From NCBI GenBank assembly GCA_034359265.1, contig CP136896.1, positions 12,803,501-12,867,500 of the forward strand: DNA of 64,000 nucleotides, read 5' to 3'. The notes beneath the pieces were generated by a model that saw only the letters and a program-made list of their open reading frames with translations, was not told the DNA's origin and made no database searches. Within the stretch, counting starts at the first letter, position 1, and each line of letters begins with the position of its first letter. Source of the stretch: Canna indica. Its lineage: Eukaryota; Streptophyta; Magnoliopsida; Zingiberales; Cannaceae. Both the position numbers and the translations under genes were made by a program. Positions 27,284 through 37,800 of the stretch are shown here, one piece after another.

Positions 27284-29657
27284 CTGTTGAGGGGACAAAT
27301 TATGAGTGAAAAAGTTAAGTTGAATGAATCAACATCCACATCGTTATCCTAATATAGAAAAAAATGCAATTATCAGAAAGGACAATTTTATATTAGATAA
27401 GATAATCATTAAACTAAAAATATTGTTTTTCTGCTTGGCATTCAAATACTGCTCTTTTCTATTCACTGATTGAAGAAAGCAAATGGTGAGACAGATTAAA
27501 TCATTTAGTCATACAATATCACTTCAACATTGATAAATCATAACAATAGAAACAATATCTGCATGGAAAAATAAGCACTATCCACTATCCAGTTATCATA
27601 AGGCAAGAATGCTTGTTAAAGAGATAATAGTGAGTTCATGGTGTACGATTAGGTTAATCAAAAAGAGTAAAAGACAACAAAAGAATATATTCTCTTTCTA
27701 TTGATAAGATCAAAAATAGATTAGATGACAATTTTTTTTTGTTTAATTCAAACACACTATAAATCATGCACCAAAAAGCAAATTACGTTGACCATGTTTC
27801 TAACACAGATTGCTAAGAGAAAAACATTTGTGAGAAATCCAAATGGTACTTTTATCCATTTAGCTGAATGTAGATATTTGGCTATTCAATACTTCTACGA
27901 AGCTTCTATATTGTATCCCCTACATAATACCAAGAAAGTCTACCAGAAATATATTTTTTTCTATTTTATGGTATCTGTGCCAAGTAAGATGCAAATGTTT
28001 ACAATTTCAATTTCATGTTCATACTGGATAACATTGTATCTTGAGAAGTCAGTTAGTTACCTAGAAGCCTAACCAGTTAACTATTATCGGAAGTCACTAC
28101 CTCTAGAAATTAGACAAACCAATCCTATTCAAAATAATAAACAAAGTAATTTGGTCAAGTTTGCTTTCAGTTGTTTATTAATAGCTATGTTGCCTGTTCT
28201 ACCTGAAATTATGACCATTTCGTCATCTTAGATCACTTAAACCAAATAGTCTAGCTATTTTTTAGTATATGCTGCTTACATTTCTTTCTTAGGCCACAAA
28301 GATTACAGCAATAAAGGACAATCCTAATTGACGAGGTTCCTACCAATGTAACGTTTACGCGGGTCAATGTACTTATCCCTGCAAGCAACAGGCTGTCTTC
28401 ATGATCAAAAACCTAAACGCCTTGGTTGTATAGGAGTAACCTTACTAAGTCTTGTCAAGTAAACAATAGATGCACCTCCTTAATCTAGTACCTATGTAGA
28501 TATTAAATAGTCAAGGGCTAAGCCATACAGCTCCATGATGGGATATATATAATTTAGTTCCTCATTTATTATATTGTAAAAAAGGACAACCACACGTTCT
28601 AGATCTCAAGTAGTACATAACCAATTTTTTTATACTACCATCTATCTTGAAAACCTAATAGCTTATAATTTTGCATTTAAAAAGCCACATAGTTCAGACG
28701 ATATGCACTCTTGATTAGCTTTGGCACAAGTCCTATGTCCTTTCGCCCCCATATGTTTATGTTAGACATGTCAGGTTAAGCAATTATGTATGGTATTATG
28801 TTGTATCCTATATTTCAGGAGTTTTAAGAGAGAAATTATATATTGAACCTTGCTCCATTATACTGAATATCGCTCCGTATCTTCACCTCTTGATCTACAA
28901 CTCTTGACCGATCATGTACATCAGCTGAATGTGTAAATGTTTCACACTGCTCGATCTCTCTCCTACCCTCTTTGTTAATGTTTCATATGCCAGCGTCCTT
29001 GTTCCAACATGAAACATGTAATGGATAATTTATTCAGCTTTCCAATCTATCCACAATGAGGAACTCATCATTTCCGTTCTAATCTGTTGTGCAGCCACAT
29101 TGTTCTCGTAAACCTTTGCCACCTGTTCTCGTTTCGTACCACTTATGCCCCAAATAAATTTCCTTTATTTGGCTTAGTGACAAACTCCCACAACAACCAA
29201 ACACTTGGAAAAAAACAAAATAATGAGTCATGAAAATAATACTGATACTATTCTGAAGACTTTTTACCCAGTAAACAGTCAAAAAGATAGTTCGCTAAAT
29301 TAATAGCTGTTTACAGATGAATATGTATTAGGAACGCTAAAAAAACAGAAATCTTTAGGGCGTGTTAATCTGCATTACTTTATATAAGAAAGAAAGAATC
29401 AAAATTTGGAAATATACCCAAAGAAAGGCTATGTTTTTAAACCCAAAGAAAAGAAACTCGTCAAAGTCGCAAAATTCTCAAGAGAGCGGAAAAGGTGGGG
29501 AAAAAAAGGAAAGTTCAATGCATTGAAAACGAGAAAAAGCTTGGATTTTTCAGAAGAAAACAGCATAACCAGAGAAAATACTAGACATCAAATCCAGAGG
29601 AATTAAGAGTACAGAGCACAAAATCCAGAAGCTAATACGAAGAATTTCATCGACTTA
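27284..29657 (-). other. Long first intron of the demethylase gene
   Basis: This is AT-rich sequence between the donor at 29658 and the acceptor at 27284. Open frames inside (27725-28072, 29079-29282, 29406-29606) show no family resemblance. I see no coding exon that clearly belongs to the demethylase and no transposon ends. Confidence 0.45.
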
Positions 29658-29658
29658 C

Positions 29659-30020
29659 CATCCCACACAGCTTTCTCGATCCGAATCCAGAAATCTCCAC
29701 CGTTTCTCAGAACCGGACCCCTTCGGCCCTTCAACCGCACACGAGAATCAAAACCCACATTCGCATTCAACGGGCTGAGCCAACATAAGATCCACAGCCA
29801 GCCTCCTTCAAAGATTCAAGAAGCGAGCGACAAAGAATACCCCTACGAGGGTGGTCCGAGCACCGCCGGAGCGAAATTCCGGCGAAAAGGAGTGGTATTC
29901 CGGCGAGATACAGAGGATTTCCGACGTCTGAGAGAGATCGGAGGGGAGGAAGAAGAGGAGAGGAGCTCAGAAGGAGATGAGCTGTAGAGAGCCGGAGAGA
30001 GAAAGAGGAGAAGGAAACGA
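29659..30020 (-). other. Probable leader exon (5' UTR) of the demethylase gene
   Basis: On the minus strand this C/T-rich, moderately GC-rich stretch ends in GTGTGGGATG followed at 29658 by the strong donor GTAAGTCG. The last three exon bases are therefore an ATG. If that ATG is spliced to the acceptor at 27283 it is followed by 13 further codons and then a stop. Other ATGs occur inside the leader, giving short upstream frames. The transcription start is estimated at about 30000-30030, where the pyrimidine-rich sequence ends. The first intron would be about 2.4 kb and shows nothing recognisable inside. Confidence 0.6.
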
Positions 30021-30249
30021 ACCACTTGCTCTAATAATTAAAATATATGTAAAAAAAAAAGATAGCAGCACGTTTAATTATAATTATCAAAAAGAAAAGG
30101 TGTAAAAGAAGGGAGTAATATTTTTAATTCCGTTGAACGGAAGAAAACTACGACCAGCCAAATTTCCATTTATATTCCTATCTTTCCACCAAATGACGCG
30201 ACGATGGCGAGAGGACAATATGGGTCAAATTGGTTTATGATAAGGATGT

Positions 30250-30440
30250 TCTCGTCAATCAATAAATAAATAGTAGGAGAACAGGGGTCACGTCTTCAGA
30301 CGCGGTGACGCATCAAATTAAGACGGAGTGCCACGTGGCCTTGGATTTCTGTACTCCATTGGATTAGACGGGGTTATGGAAACCGTTGGATTCGCGCCAC
30401 CGCGGACTTCGTTTACGCTTTCTCTCGGTTAGCATATAAG
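30250..30440 (-). promoter_or_regulatory. Upstream region of the demethylase gene with a perfect G-box palindrome
   Basis: The ten bases GCCACGTGGC at 30330-30339 are a full palindromic G-box (core CACGTG), a binding site for plant bHLH (for example PIF) and bZIP factors. It lies about 300 bases upstream of the inferred transcription start. Near it, TGACGCATCA at about 30307-30316 and GTCACGTC at about 30288-30295 resemble bZIP sites. A second CACGTG core is at about 30770. That the sites act on this gene is inference from position. Confidence 0.5.
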
Positions 30441-31470
30441 CATTCATGCACCGCCCCAGTAATTTTTTTTTCTAATTAAAAAAAAAGAGTGCTTATATTA
30501 CTACTAGAGCCAAAATTATTTTAAATAGTTCAGATGATCTCAAATATTTTAAAATAACGAAGTGAAGTCAAATATAATATGAGAGGTTAGTATAATTTAA
30601 TTTTTTTTTGCAATTTAATTTTGATGTGATTGTGTGAAAATAATTAAAATAAATATAGAAAAGGGAGAGGCGGAGGAGCAGAGGAGGTGAGAATAAGGGG
30701 GAGAGTAGTAGAATAGTAGTGTGTATTGAATATAAAAAATGCATATTTGACGTGTCAACTCCATAAAGTTCACGTGCTTGAAAGCGGTGCTGTCGTTGTC
30801 GACGCGGTTGTTGGGTCTACTACTTATTACTTCTTTTCCGGTCAGCCAAAACGAGTTCTCTTCCCTTCTTCCATGACGCAATATAGTTTTTTTTAATTTC
30901 ATTAAAATCATTTTTCAACAATTAATATTCCTCTTCCCCTTCTTCTTTGAGGCTTCCTAAATTTGATTCCTTCTCCACTGGACCAATCAAGAGTCAAGAC
31001 CAATTCAATATTAGAAAAACCAAATAACAAATAATAAAACTCCATTTAATTGGTCTGCTTTCCGACAAAGCCTTCCTGCCGACTCTTTGACTCGGCTTTC
31101 TCCGCTCCATTCCAAGTTGACTTGGCTCGACTCCCGTCTCGTGTTCTTGGCTCCCCAAAGTCAACATTATTTAATTAGTCAAAGCTTTAAGCTTCTACGC
31201 ATCTACGAATCTACGAGCGAGAGAGAAGCAACAAAAGCTTGCGGTGACGAGAGATTCCACGTCATTCAAATCATAGCCGAGATATTATATAATTAATTCA
31301 AGAAAAAAGGGCAAAATTGTGGGGCCATGCCATCTTCGGAAGCTTATCTACGCTTGATTGCGAAAGATTCTTTTTGTTTATTGTGTTAGATTCGTTTTTT
31401 TTTTCTTTTTTTTGTCGTTTTCTTTCATGCGGCAGTCCACCGAGCATCTTGGAGAACCAAAGTGCTGCAA
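30441..31470. other. Intergenic DNA between the demethylase promoter and a LINE
   Basis: No gene is seen. The stretch is AT-rich with a CT/GA-biased part near 30660-30720 and CTTTGACTCGG-type words near 31084. Short frames at 30615-30911, 31087-31296 and 31298-31571 lack support as genes. Confidence 0.4.
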
Positions 31471-32651
31471 ATAATTTTTTTTTTTCTTTACTAAAACAAA
31501 GCAAAATTTTATTAAGCGGAATAAATAGGATCAAAAATGATCCTTACATCAAACAGAGTCAAGTTTACTAAGTCTAAAAAACATCCAAATATAGAATTTT
31601 TTTTGGAACTCTAACCCTATTTGCTGTCCAATAAATAACTTTATTAGTCTCCCTGTAGCAAAAGCTATAATACACCTGATTACATTTAGATTACATATAC
31701 AAAATATCTGAAATCAAGAAAACTAAAAGCCAAGGAGTTGACTTATTTCTACTTAATATATCTACAATAATTTGTGAATCAAATTGAATCACAAAAGTTG
31801 GTCTGACCAACTTTGATTAATAGCCATAATTAGGCTTTCCTTGATTGCAAGAGTTTTCAAATGAAGGACATCATCCCCAACACACTTATGCATGCTACCA
31901 AGCAAACACCCTCAGTATTCCTCGATATAATTCCAATTCCACTTGTAGAACCAGAGAAGGAAGCATCAACTTTATTTCCCTCGCACTCAATTGAGTTAAA
32001 ATAGTCATTAGTATAAGCAAGAATTTGCGTTGCAAGTCCATATGAGTTAGGCTTTCTAACCTCATGCAGTATGCAATTTCTAACGTACCAAATAAATCAA
32101 TAGGAATTAACGATAAAGACTCTACACAAATTCTGCTCGTTAGATTTCAAAACAAAAAATTAGAGCCAATTATTATTTCTCCGGGAAGCTCTATCTATAA
32201 AAATCAACTCTCAACTTAGAAACCAAATGATGCCACCATAAGGAGGAAAATCGAAAATCGAATAGTGAAGAAAAGATGCTTAATAGTTTCGATTTCATCA
32301 GAACGAAAAACACAACGATCGGTGGAAATCAATCCAAACCTCATAAGACGATGCCTAACATGCCGTCTTTTTTATGTAAAAATTTTCATAAAAAAATTTA
32401 CACTTTAGTTTCCAAATCAATTTCCAAAAAAACTCGAAATCAACACGAAATTGGTATGTTGTTTTAGTGGCAACTCTATCCCAGAGGTCTTGCATCCAAA
32501 TATAGGTACCCTCATTAGGGGTTAAAGATAAATGTAATTTTTTAATGGATTCCCACAGTTGAGGGCCAAAAGCATGAAGACAGATATCAACATTTCAGTT
32601 TTGATTCAGTATCAGAGCATCAACATTATTAAAATATGGAATAGCATTAAC

Positions 32652-33113
32652 AGGGGTGGCAATTGAAATCGGTTAACTGAACCGCAAAATCTGATTTCGG
32701 ATAGTGGATTTATGGTTCAGTTACTGTTTCAGTTAGTAAAATTCAAAAACAGATTAAAATTGATCCAGTTTCGATTATCGGGTCACAGATAATCGGTAAT
32801 CAAAATCGATTATATGTTTCAATTTCGGTTATCGAATATTCGCAGTTAACCAATAACCGAAAATGATAATAGTTAATTATTATATATATTAATAATTATA
32901 TATGTTAAGTAGTTATATATACTAATCAATTAGTATCCGAACTGAATTTATCAGTATTGTTTATTCGACGGATAATCGATAATGAATCGATTTTGGTTTT
33001 AGATACCAGTTTTTGAAATCGAATGATTTTGATTTTAGTTTTGGTAAGCAGATTTAGAAATAGGTTTCGATTTCGGTTAACCACAGCGGTTAACCGAAAC
33101 ATTGACATACCTA
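32652..33113. mobile_element. hAT-type MITE nested in the LINE
   Basis: The nine bases AGCATTAAC occur directly on both sides (32643-32651 and 33114-33122), and the LINE sequence resumes after the second copy. The ends are imperfect inverted repeats, AGGGGTGGCAATTG against AGGTATGTCAATG. The body is filled with GGTTAACCGA and TCGGTTATCG words. A related sequence starts at 54177. An 8-bp duplication is normal for hAT; the ninth base may be chance. Confidence 0.75.
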
Positions 33114-35943
33114 AGCATTAACATTCAGATAAGTAGGTTTCATATGAAAAGGAAGATCTAGCACCGAATGGTCATACATTGTAGAAGAAGATATTCCAAA
33201 GTTAATATTCTTTAGAAAATCAGGAAGAAGCTTAAAGAAATCATCAATAAAAAATTTCTAGCTCCATGAACTCTTAATAGCATGAGTAGAGTTGAATTCT
33301 AACATATTAGGATACTTAGTTTTAACAATCTTAATCTAAAGAGAATCATAATTATTTAGATAATCAAAATATCTTCTAGTTTGGAGTGTATTACCCTCAA
33401 GTTCAAGATCATGGACTCATAGACCTCCTTGATCATTAGAAAGAGCAACAATATCACAATCAATCAAGTGAAGGTGTTTAGATTGAGAAGAGTTGCTCTA
33501 CAAATTTTTTTTAATTAGAGTTTCAATTTTACTAATACAATCCAAAGGAAACCCGGTAACAACCAATGCATGAAGAGGAGATGAGTTCAAAATCGACTTA
33601 ACAAGAAGGAGAGATAGTTAGATTGCCAAGAGCTTAATTTACTTTTGATTTTGTCTAAAGTGTAATGATAAGCATGCTTAGGAGGTCTTCTTGGGGAAAC
33701 AATACAATCAAGATATTTAAAAGGAAAACTACTCGCTTTCGTATCAAGCATAGAGCAAGTACGATTTCTATTATCAAAGCTAATGTGCTTAGAGAAGAAA
33801 ATCCCCAATTTATTAAAATTAATAGTTTGACCGGTAAAATTTTTGTATTGCTGGAAATATGTTTAATAGCATGAATGCTTTTGTTATTAGCTCTGAAAGA
33901 CAAAAGAATATCGTCGATGAATATGAGAAGGCTAACAATTAAAGAACCTTTTCTTTTAAAAGGGGAGAGTTGCTTATTATCCACAACTTGGTTAGTTAAG
34001 TTTGTTAGTGTTTGAGCAGCAAGATAAATGTAAGGTAATAAAGGATCATCCTACCTTATGCCTTGATGAGAGGGGAAGTAATCTCATATATTGTTATTAA
34101 CTAGACAAGCAAAACTAGCAGAAGATAGACAAGAGGAAATCCACGGGATAACCTAGTAGGAAACTTGCATGCATGCATAATAGCCAAAGTAGCGTTCCAC
34201 GACAATTTGTCATGAGCTTTTTCTAGGTCAATCTTAATAAAAATACAAGGATTCTTACATTTTGAAGCATACATCGAATGTGCAATCTTCTGAGCAATTA
34301 ATATGTTATCAAAAATATCACGTCTTTTTATAAAGACTAGTTGTTCATTAGAAACAAGATTAGGGATGACGGTCTTAATTATATTAGCTAACACCATAGC
34401 AAGAATGTAGTACGATAAATTACATAGTAATCGATCGAAAATCTTTAACAACAATGTGATTATTACACATAGGTATGAAAGTCAAAATAGATATGTTCCA
34501 CTCGAGAGGAAGGAAAGCACTTTCATAGAAATCATGCAAACAATTTATATTCTGAGATAATAAGACAATAACATTTATAAAACTTAATAGTAAAACTGTC
34601 ACAATCAGGACTCTTACCATTAGTCATGGATTTAATAATATTCCAAATCTCTTTAACAAAAAAAGAAACAATCAAAACATTACACTAATCATCACTTAAA
34701 CTTCTAAACTGAGGTAACTATCCAAGTGAAAAGCATTTTGGTCGGTATATATTAGATCACAATGCCTTATAAACTAAAATAAAGTTATCGAAAATATCTT
34801 TATCATTGTAAAAACAATCACCATCAGTATTAGAAATAGCAAAAATAGTATTATGCCTTCTTCTTATGGTAACAACCTTATAAAAATACGTTGAATTAGA
34901 ATCACCATCAAAAATTCATTTTTTCTTATATTTAATCCACCATTTTAAAGTGATTTGCCTACGTAAAACATTGGCCTTATTGTATAGGGCTCTTAATTTT
35001 AATTCCTCATCATTAGTTAGTCTGAAATTAGCTTCTAGTTGCTCAAGATAAGAAATTGATTGATAGTTTCATTTAAATTATCCTCAATCATTCCCAATTT
35101 AGTATGATTCCATTGAGATAAAGCAAATCTAGTAAATTTTAAAGTAGTATAAAATTTACGGTTAGAACTCAAATAATCAAGAACATCATGCCATGTTTTA
35201 TTAACAACCTCATATGAATTTGGATATTCTGTCCAAAAATTTTGGAATTTAAACATGTGATTTTTGTGTATATGCCTATTTACATAAATAAATAGAGAAA
35301 AATGGTTAGAAACTCCTCTGTTCAAATGGCTAACATGAGTACTAGTATAATAATGTAACCATGCTGCATTGCAAAAACCCTATCAAGTGTAATTTGAATT
35401 TTATGGGCTCTCTATCTATTATTGGACCAAGTGAGTTACCAGAAAACCTAAGTCAATCAAACCATTATTACGAACAAAATCACGAAATGCCAGAGTAGGT
35501 TTATAGCCTAAAGGGGACGCCCTCTCTCTTCTCTGAACTATCCAATATGCAATTAGAATCTCCACACAAAAACCAAGGATAAGATAAGAGATCAATATCA
35601 GAAAAACTATTACAGAAGTCCAATCGCACATTAGGTTTCGTACTAGCATAGATAATCAAGAACAAAAAAAGTTCAAAATTTTCTATATGAATAATAGCGA
35701 AAATGTACTGCGCTCGTGAAGATAAAACCTGAGTCTTAATAAAATAAGAGTTCCAAGCAATAGTGAGACTACCCGATGAACCCTCATAAGGCTGATCAAT
35801 TGCTCCTCGCTAAGTTCTACCAAAGCAACAAATTAATGTACTTGCTTTACCTTCATCCAAATGGGATTTTGTAAAGCAATTAGATGAAATTTGTGTCTAC
35901 AAATAAGAACATGAATGTAATCACGGACCGGAGCCCTCTAGGC

Positions 35944-36334
35944 TAGACCTGGCAATTATGGGCTCGACTCGATAAAATCGAGTTCGAGCTGAGTATTATC
36001 ATGCTCGGTCCGTTATCGTGCCAGACCGATAAGGCAAGAACCCTTAATGTGTCAGGTCAGGTCAAGTGCTATCGGATCGGCACGGCCCGATAGCCCGATA
36101 GCCCGATAAATACTATTGGGTTGGGTATTAACGGTTTAAAAACTCGTTAGTTATCGGGTTTAAGCCAATTTAACCCGATTTTTATTCTTTTTCGTGTTAT
36201 TGGGCTAAATGGGTCGGGTCGTGCTGGCCTGTTATTATTCGTGTTGTGTCGGGTCAGTGATTCCAAGCTTGCATTTTTTTGGGCTGAGTCGGGTCGGCCC
36301 GATAACTCAGGCCCAACAAGATTTGTCATGCCTA
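35944..36334. mobile_element. hAT-type MITE with perfect 8-bp duplication, nested in the LINE
   Basis: CTCTAGGC flanks the element exactly on both sides (35936-35943 and 36335-36342). The ends are inverted repeats: TAGACCTGGCAAT on the left, and TAGGCATGACAAAT when the right end is read on the other strand. The body consists of GGGTCGGGT, CGGCCCGATA and related words. It interrupts the start of the LINE endonuclease: on the minus strand the sequence on its far side gives LE, then the flank continues in the GL-type endonuclease opening. Confidence 0.85.
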
Positions 36335-36639
36335 CTCTAGGCCCCCTAGCATTCCAACTAAATATTTATATTATTGAACATGCTCAGGAGGTTAAGGATT
36401 TACCCAAGTTCATAGCAGGTGAAATAGTATAAAGGGTAAATTCTTCTACAGTAGCCCTAGGGCGTTTTTCGATTTTTAAGAGTAGAGAAAGAAGAGTTAA
36501 TGTTAGGTGATTTAGGAGGTTTGGATACCTTACGAGGGGGACGTGACGTAATCTTTCTCAGAATGGTATATTTATGAGCATAGAAAACTAAGCCAAGCTC
36601 CTAAACCATATGATCCCTCGAACGTTGGGGAGGAGAAGG

Positions 36640-36740
36640 AATGGAAGCAGTGGCGAATCCACTGTAGGCCTAGTGGGGGCCAGCCCATTGAAATAATTTT
36701 TTAAAAGAAAATTGGGATGGGCCCCACCACTGCCCCCACT
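36640..36740. repeat. Short inverted repeat around AGTGGGGGC/GCCCCACCACTGC
   Basis: CAGTGGCGAATCCACTG and GTGGGGGCCAGCCCATTG face ATTGGGATGGGCCCCACCACTGCCCCCAC across an AT-rich spacer. CAGTGGCGGATCC-like ends are known from plant hAT elements, so this may be a tiny truncated MITE. No target duplication was seen. Confidence 0.35.
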
Positions 36741-37800
36741 TGTTGGCCTAAGGTTTTCAACCTTGGTCTTAATATCGGTTTTGATGATAACAAACATGGA
36801 AGTAATATTTTCATGGAAACAAGTTCCATATCAGTTTGCGTGCGACGTCCGTGATCGAAAATATTGAAAAAGCGGTGAATTGGAAGGACGTTGGTCGACA
36901 CGCTCGGATTCGTCGGGAAGAATAGAGTTTAGGTTCAGGGTGTCTAAAATAATTGTATTAATCATCATTATGATGCAAAGATCCCTAAAGAACCAAACCT
37001 GAAACCCGAACCAAATGAAAGAACTTTGTTGGTTCGATTGACTAGACTTCAACCGAAATGTACCAGTACTCTACAGTATTACCAAGAGTTTCCAAGTCAT
37101 AAATAACATTCCGGATGAAATATTGTAACAACCAAGAACAACCTGGATAGACAACTCGGATTGGCATTTCGGAATAACCTGGAAAGTATCAGTACACTGT
37201 AGTATTTCCAAAATGCCCCTAACGATTCTATTTTGAATTTTTACCCGTTGAGCTTGTTAGAAACCGATCACCTACCTTTGGGATCTCTATATAAGATTCC
37301 AAACTTGACTTCCAAGCAATCTAACACTTCTTGAGACATATTTTGATCACCATTGAGCTTAATTGAGTCATCCTTTATACAAACCCTAGCTTGGAGACAA
37401 AAACCCTTGACATCAAGAGGAGCTAGGACTTCTTGGTTGAGAGCTAAGTTAATTTGTATTATTTATTATTGCTCTCATTTGCTTGTATTTTCTTATTATT
37501 TTTTGATCACTTGTGTTTGTAAGAAGGTGTATGTGACACACCTTGGGTTCACTTGTTTGTAACTTTAGGGTTCCTTAGGTTTGAGGTAGAGACACTCTGT
37601 AGTGTGAGAGATAAGACATTGGTAGATCCTCATTAGAAGGAAATGAAAGTTAATACAAGTGGTGGTGAAATCCTTGGTGGTGAACCAAGGTAGTGGAGTA
37701 GGCATTGAGGTCGAACAACTATAAATCAACTTATTAGCATTGCTTGATTTTATGTGATTCTCATTTACTTATATTACTTCCGCATTTAATTAGAATAAAA
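36741..37800 (+). mobile_element. LTR-like sequence, probable Copia-type solo or truncated LTR
   Basis: The stretch starts TGTTGGCCTAAGG and soon reads TTTTGATGATAACAAACATGG. Later it carries a promoter-like TCTATATAAG near 37286-37295. It ends with GTGGTGAAATCCTTGGTGG and TTGAGGTCGAACAACTATAAATC words. This order resembles the long terminal repeats of plant Copia elements. No gag-pol reading frame and no second LTR are present in the window, and the right end and target duplication were not established. Confidence 0.5.

Larger units (their letters stand above)
31735..36390 (-). pseudogene. LINE ORF2 (endonuclease-reverse transcriptase) pseudogene
   Basis: The parts visible on the minus strand, in order, are an apurinic-like endonuclease end (CGDSNC-like then GYKPTLAFRDFVRNNGLIDL at about 35600-35430) and the linker FQNFWTEYPNSYEVVNKTWHD (about 35250-35180). 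Reverse transcriptase follows with VKDFRSI, ANIIKTVIPNLVSNEQ, IFIKIDLEKAHDKLSWNATL (34454-34101) and an FIDD catalytic box in LIFIDDILLSFRANNKS (near 33910) in place of the usual FADD/YxDD. An RNase H-like segment (FDSQIIVDILSRNKS, near 31770) ends it. Stops and frameshifts are frequent, so it cannot make an active protein. Confidence 0.8.
31474..36600 (-). mobile_element. Decayed L1-like LINE on the minus strand with nested MITEs
   Basis: The element runs leftwards. Its 3' end is the T-run on the + strand near 31474-31486 (a poly-A tail on the element strand). Going rightwards on the + strand one meets RNase H-like remains (31735-31860), the zinc-binding region (about 32160-32560), reverse transcriptase (about 33590-34620), the endonuclease (about 35420-36390) and possible ORF1 C-terminal scraps (about 36400-36570, with basic ITSRPPRKVSKPPKSP-like sequence). 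Two hAT-type MITEs are inserted, at 32652-33113 and 35944-36334. The 5' end is not defined. It belongs to the same general family as the plus-strand LINE at 60.5 kb: both read F-x-FQNFWT at the same point. Confidence 0.8.
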
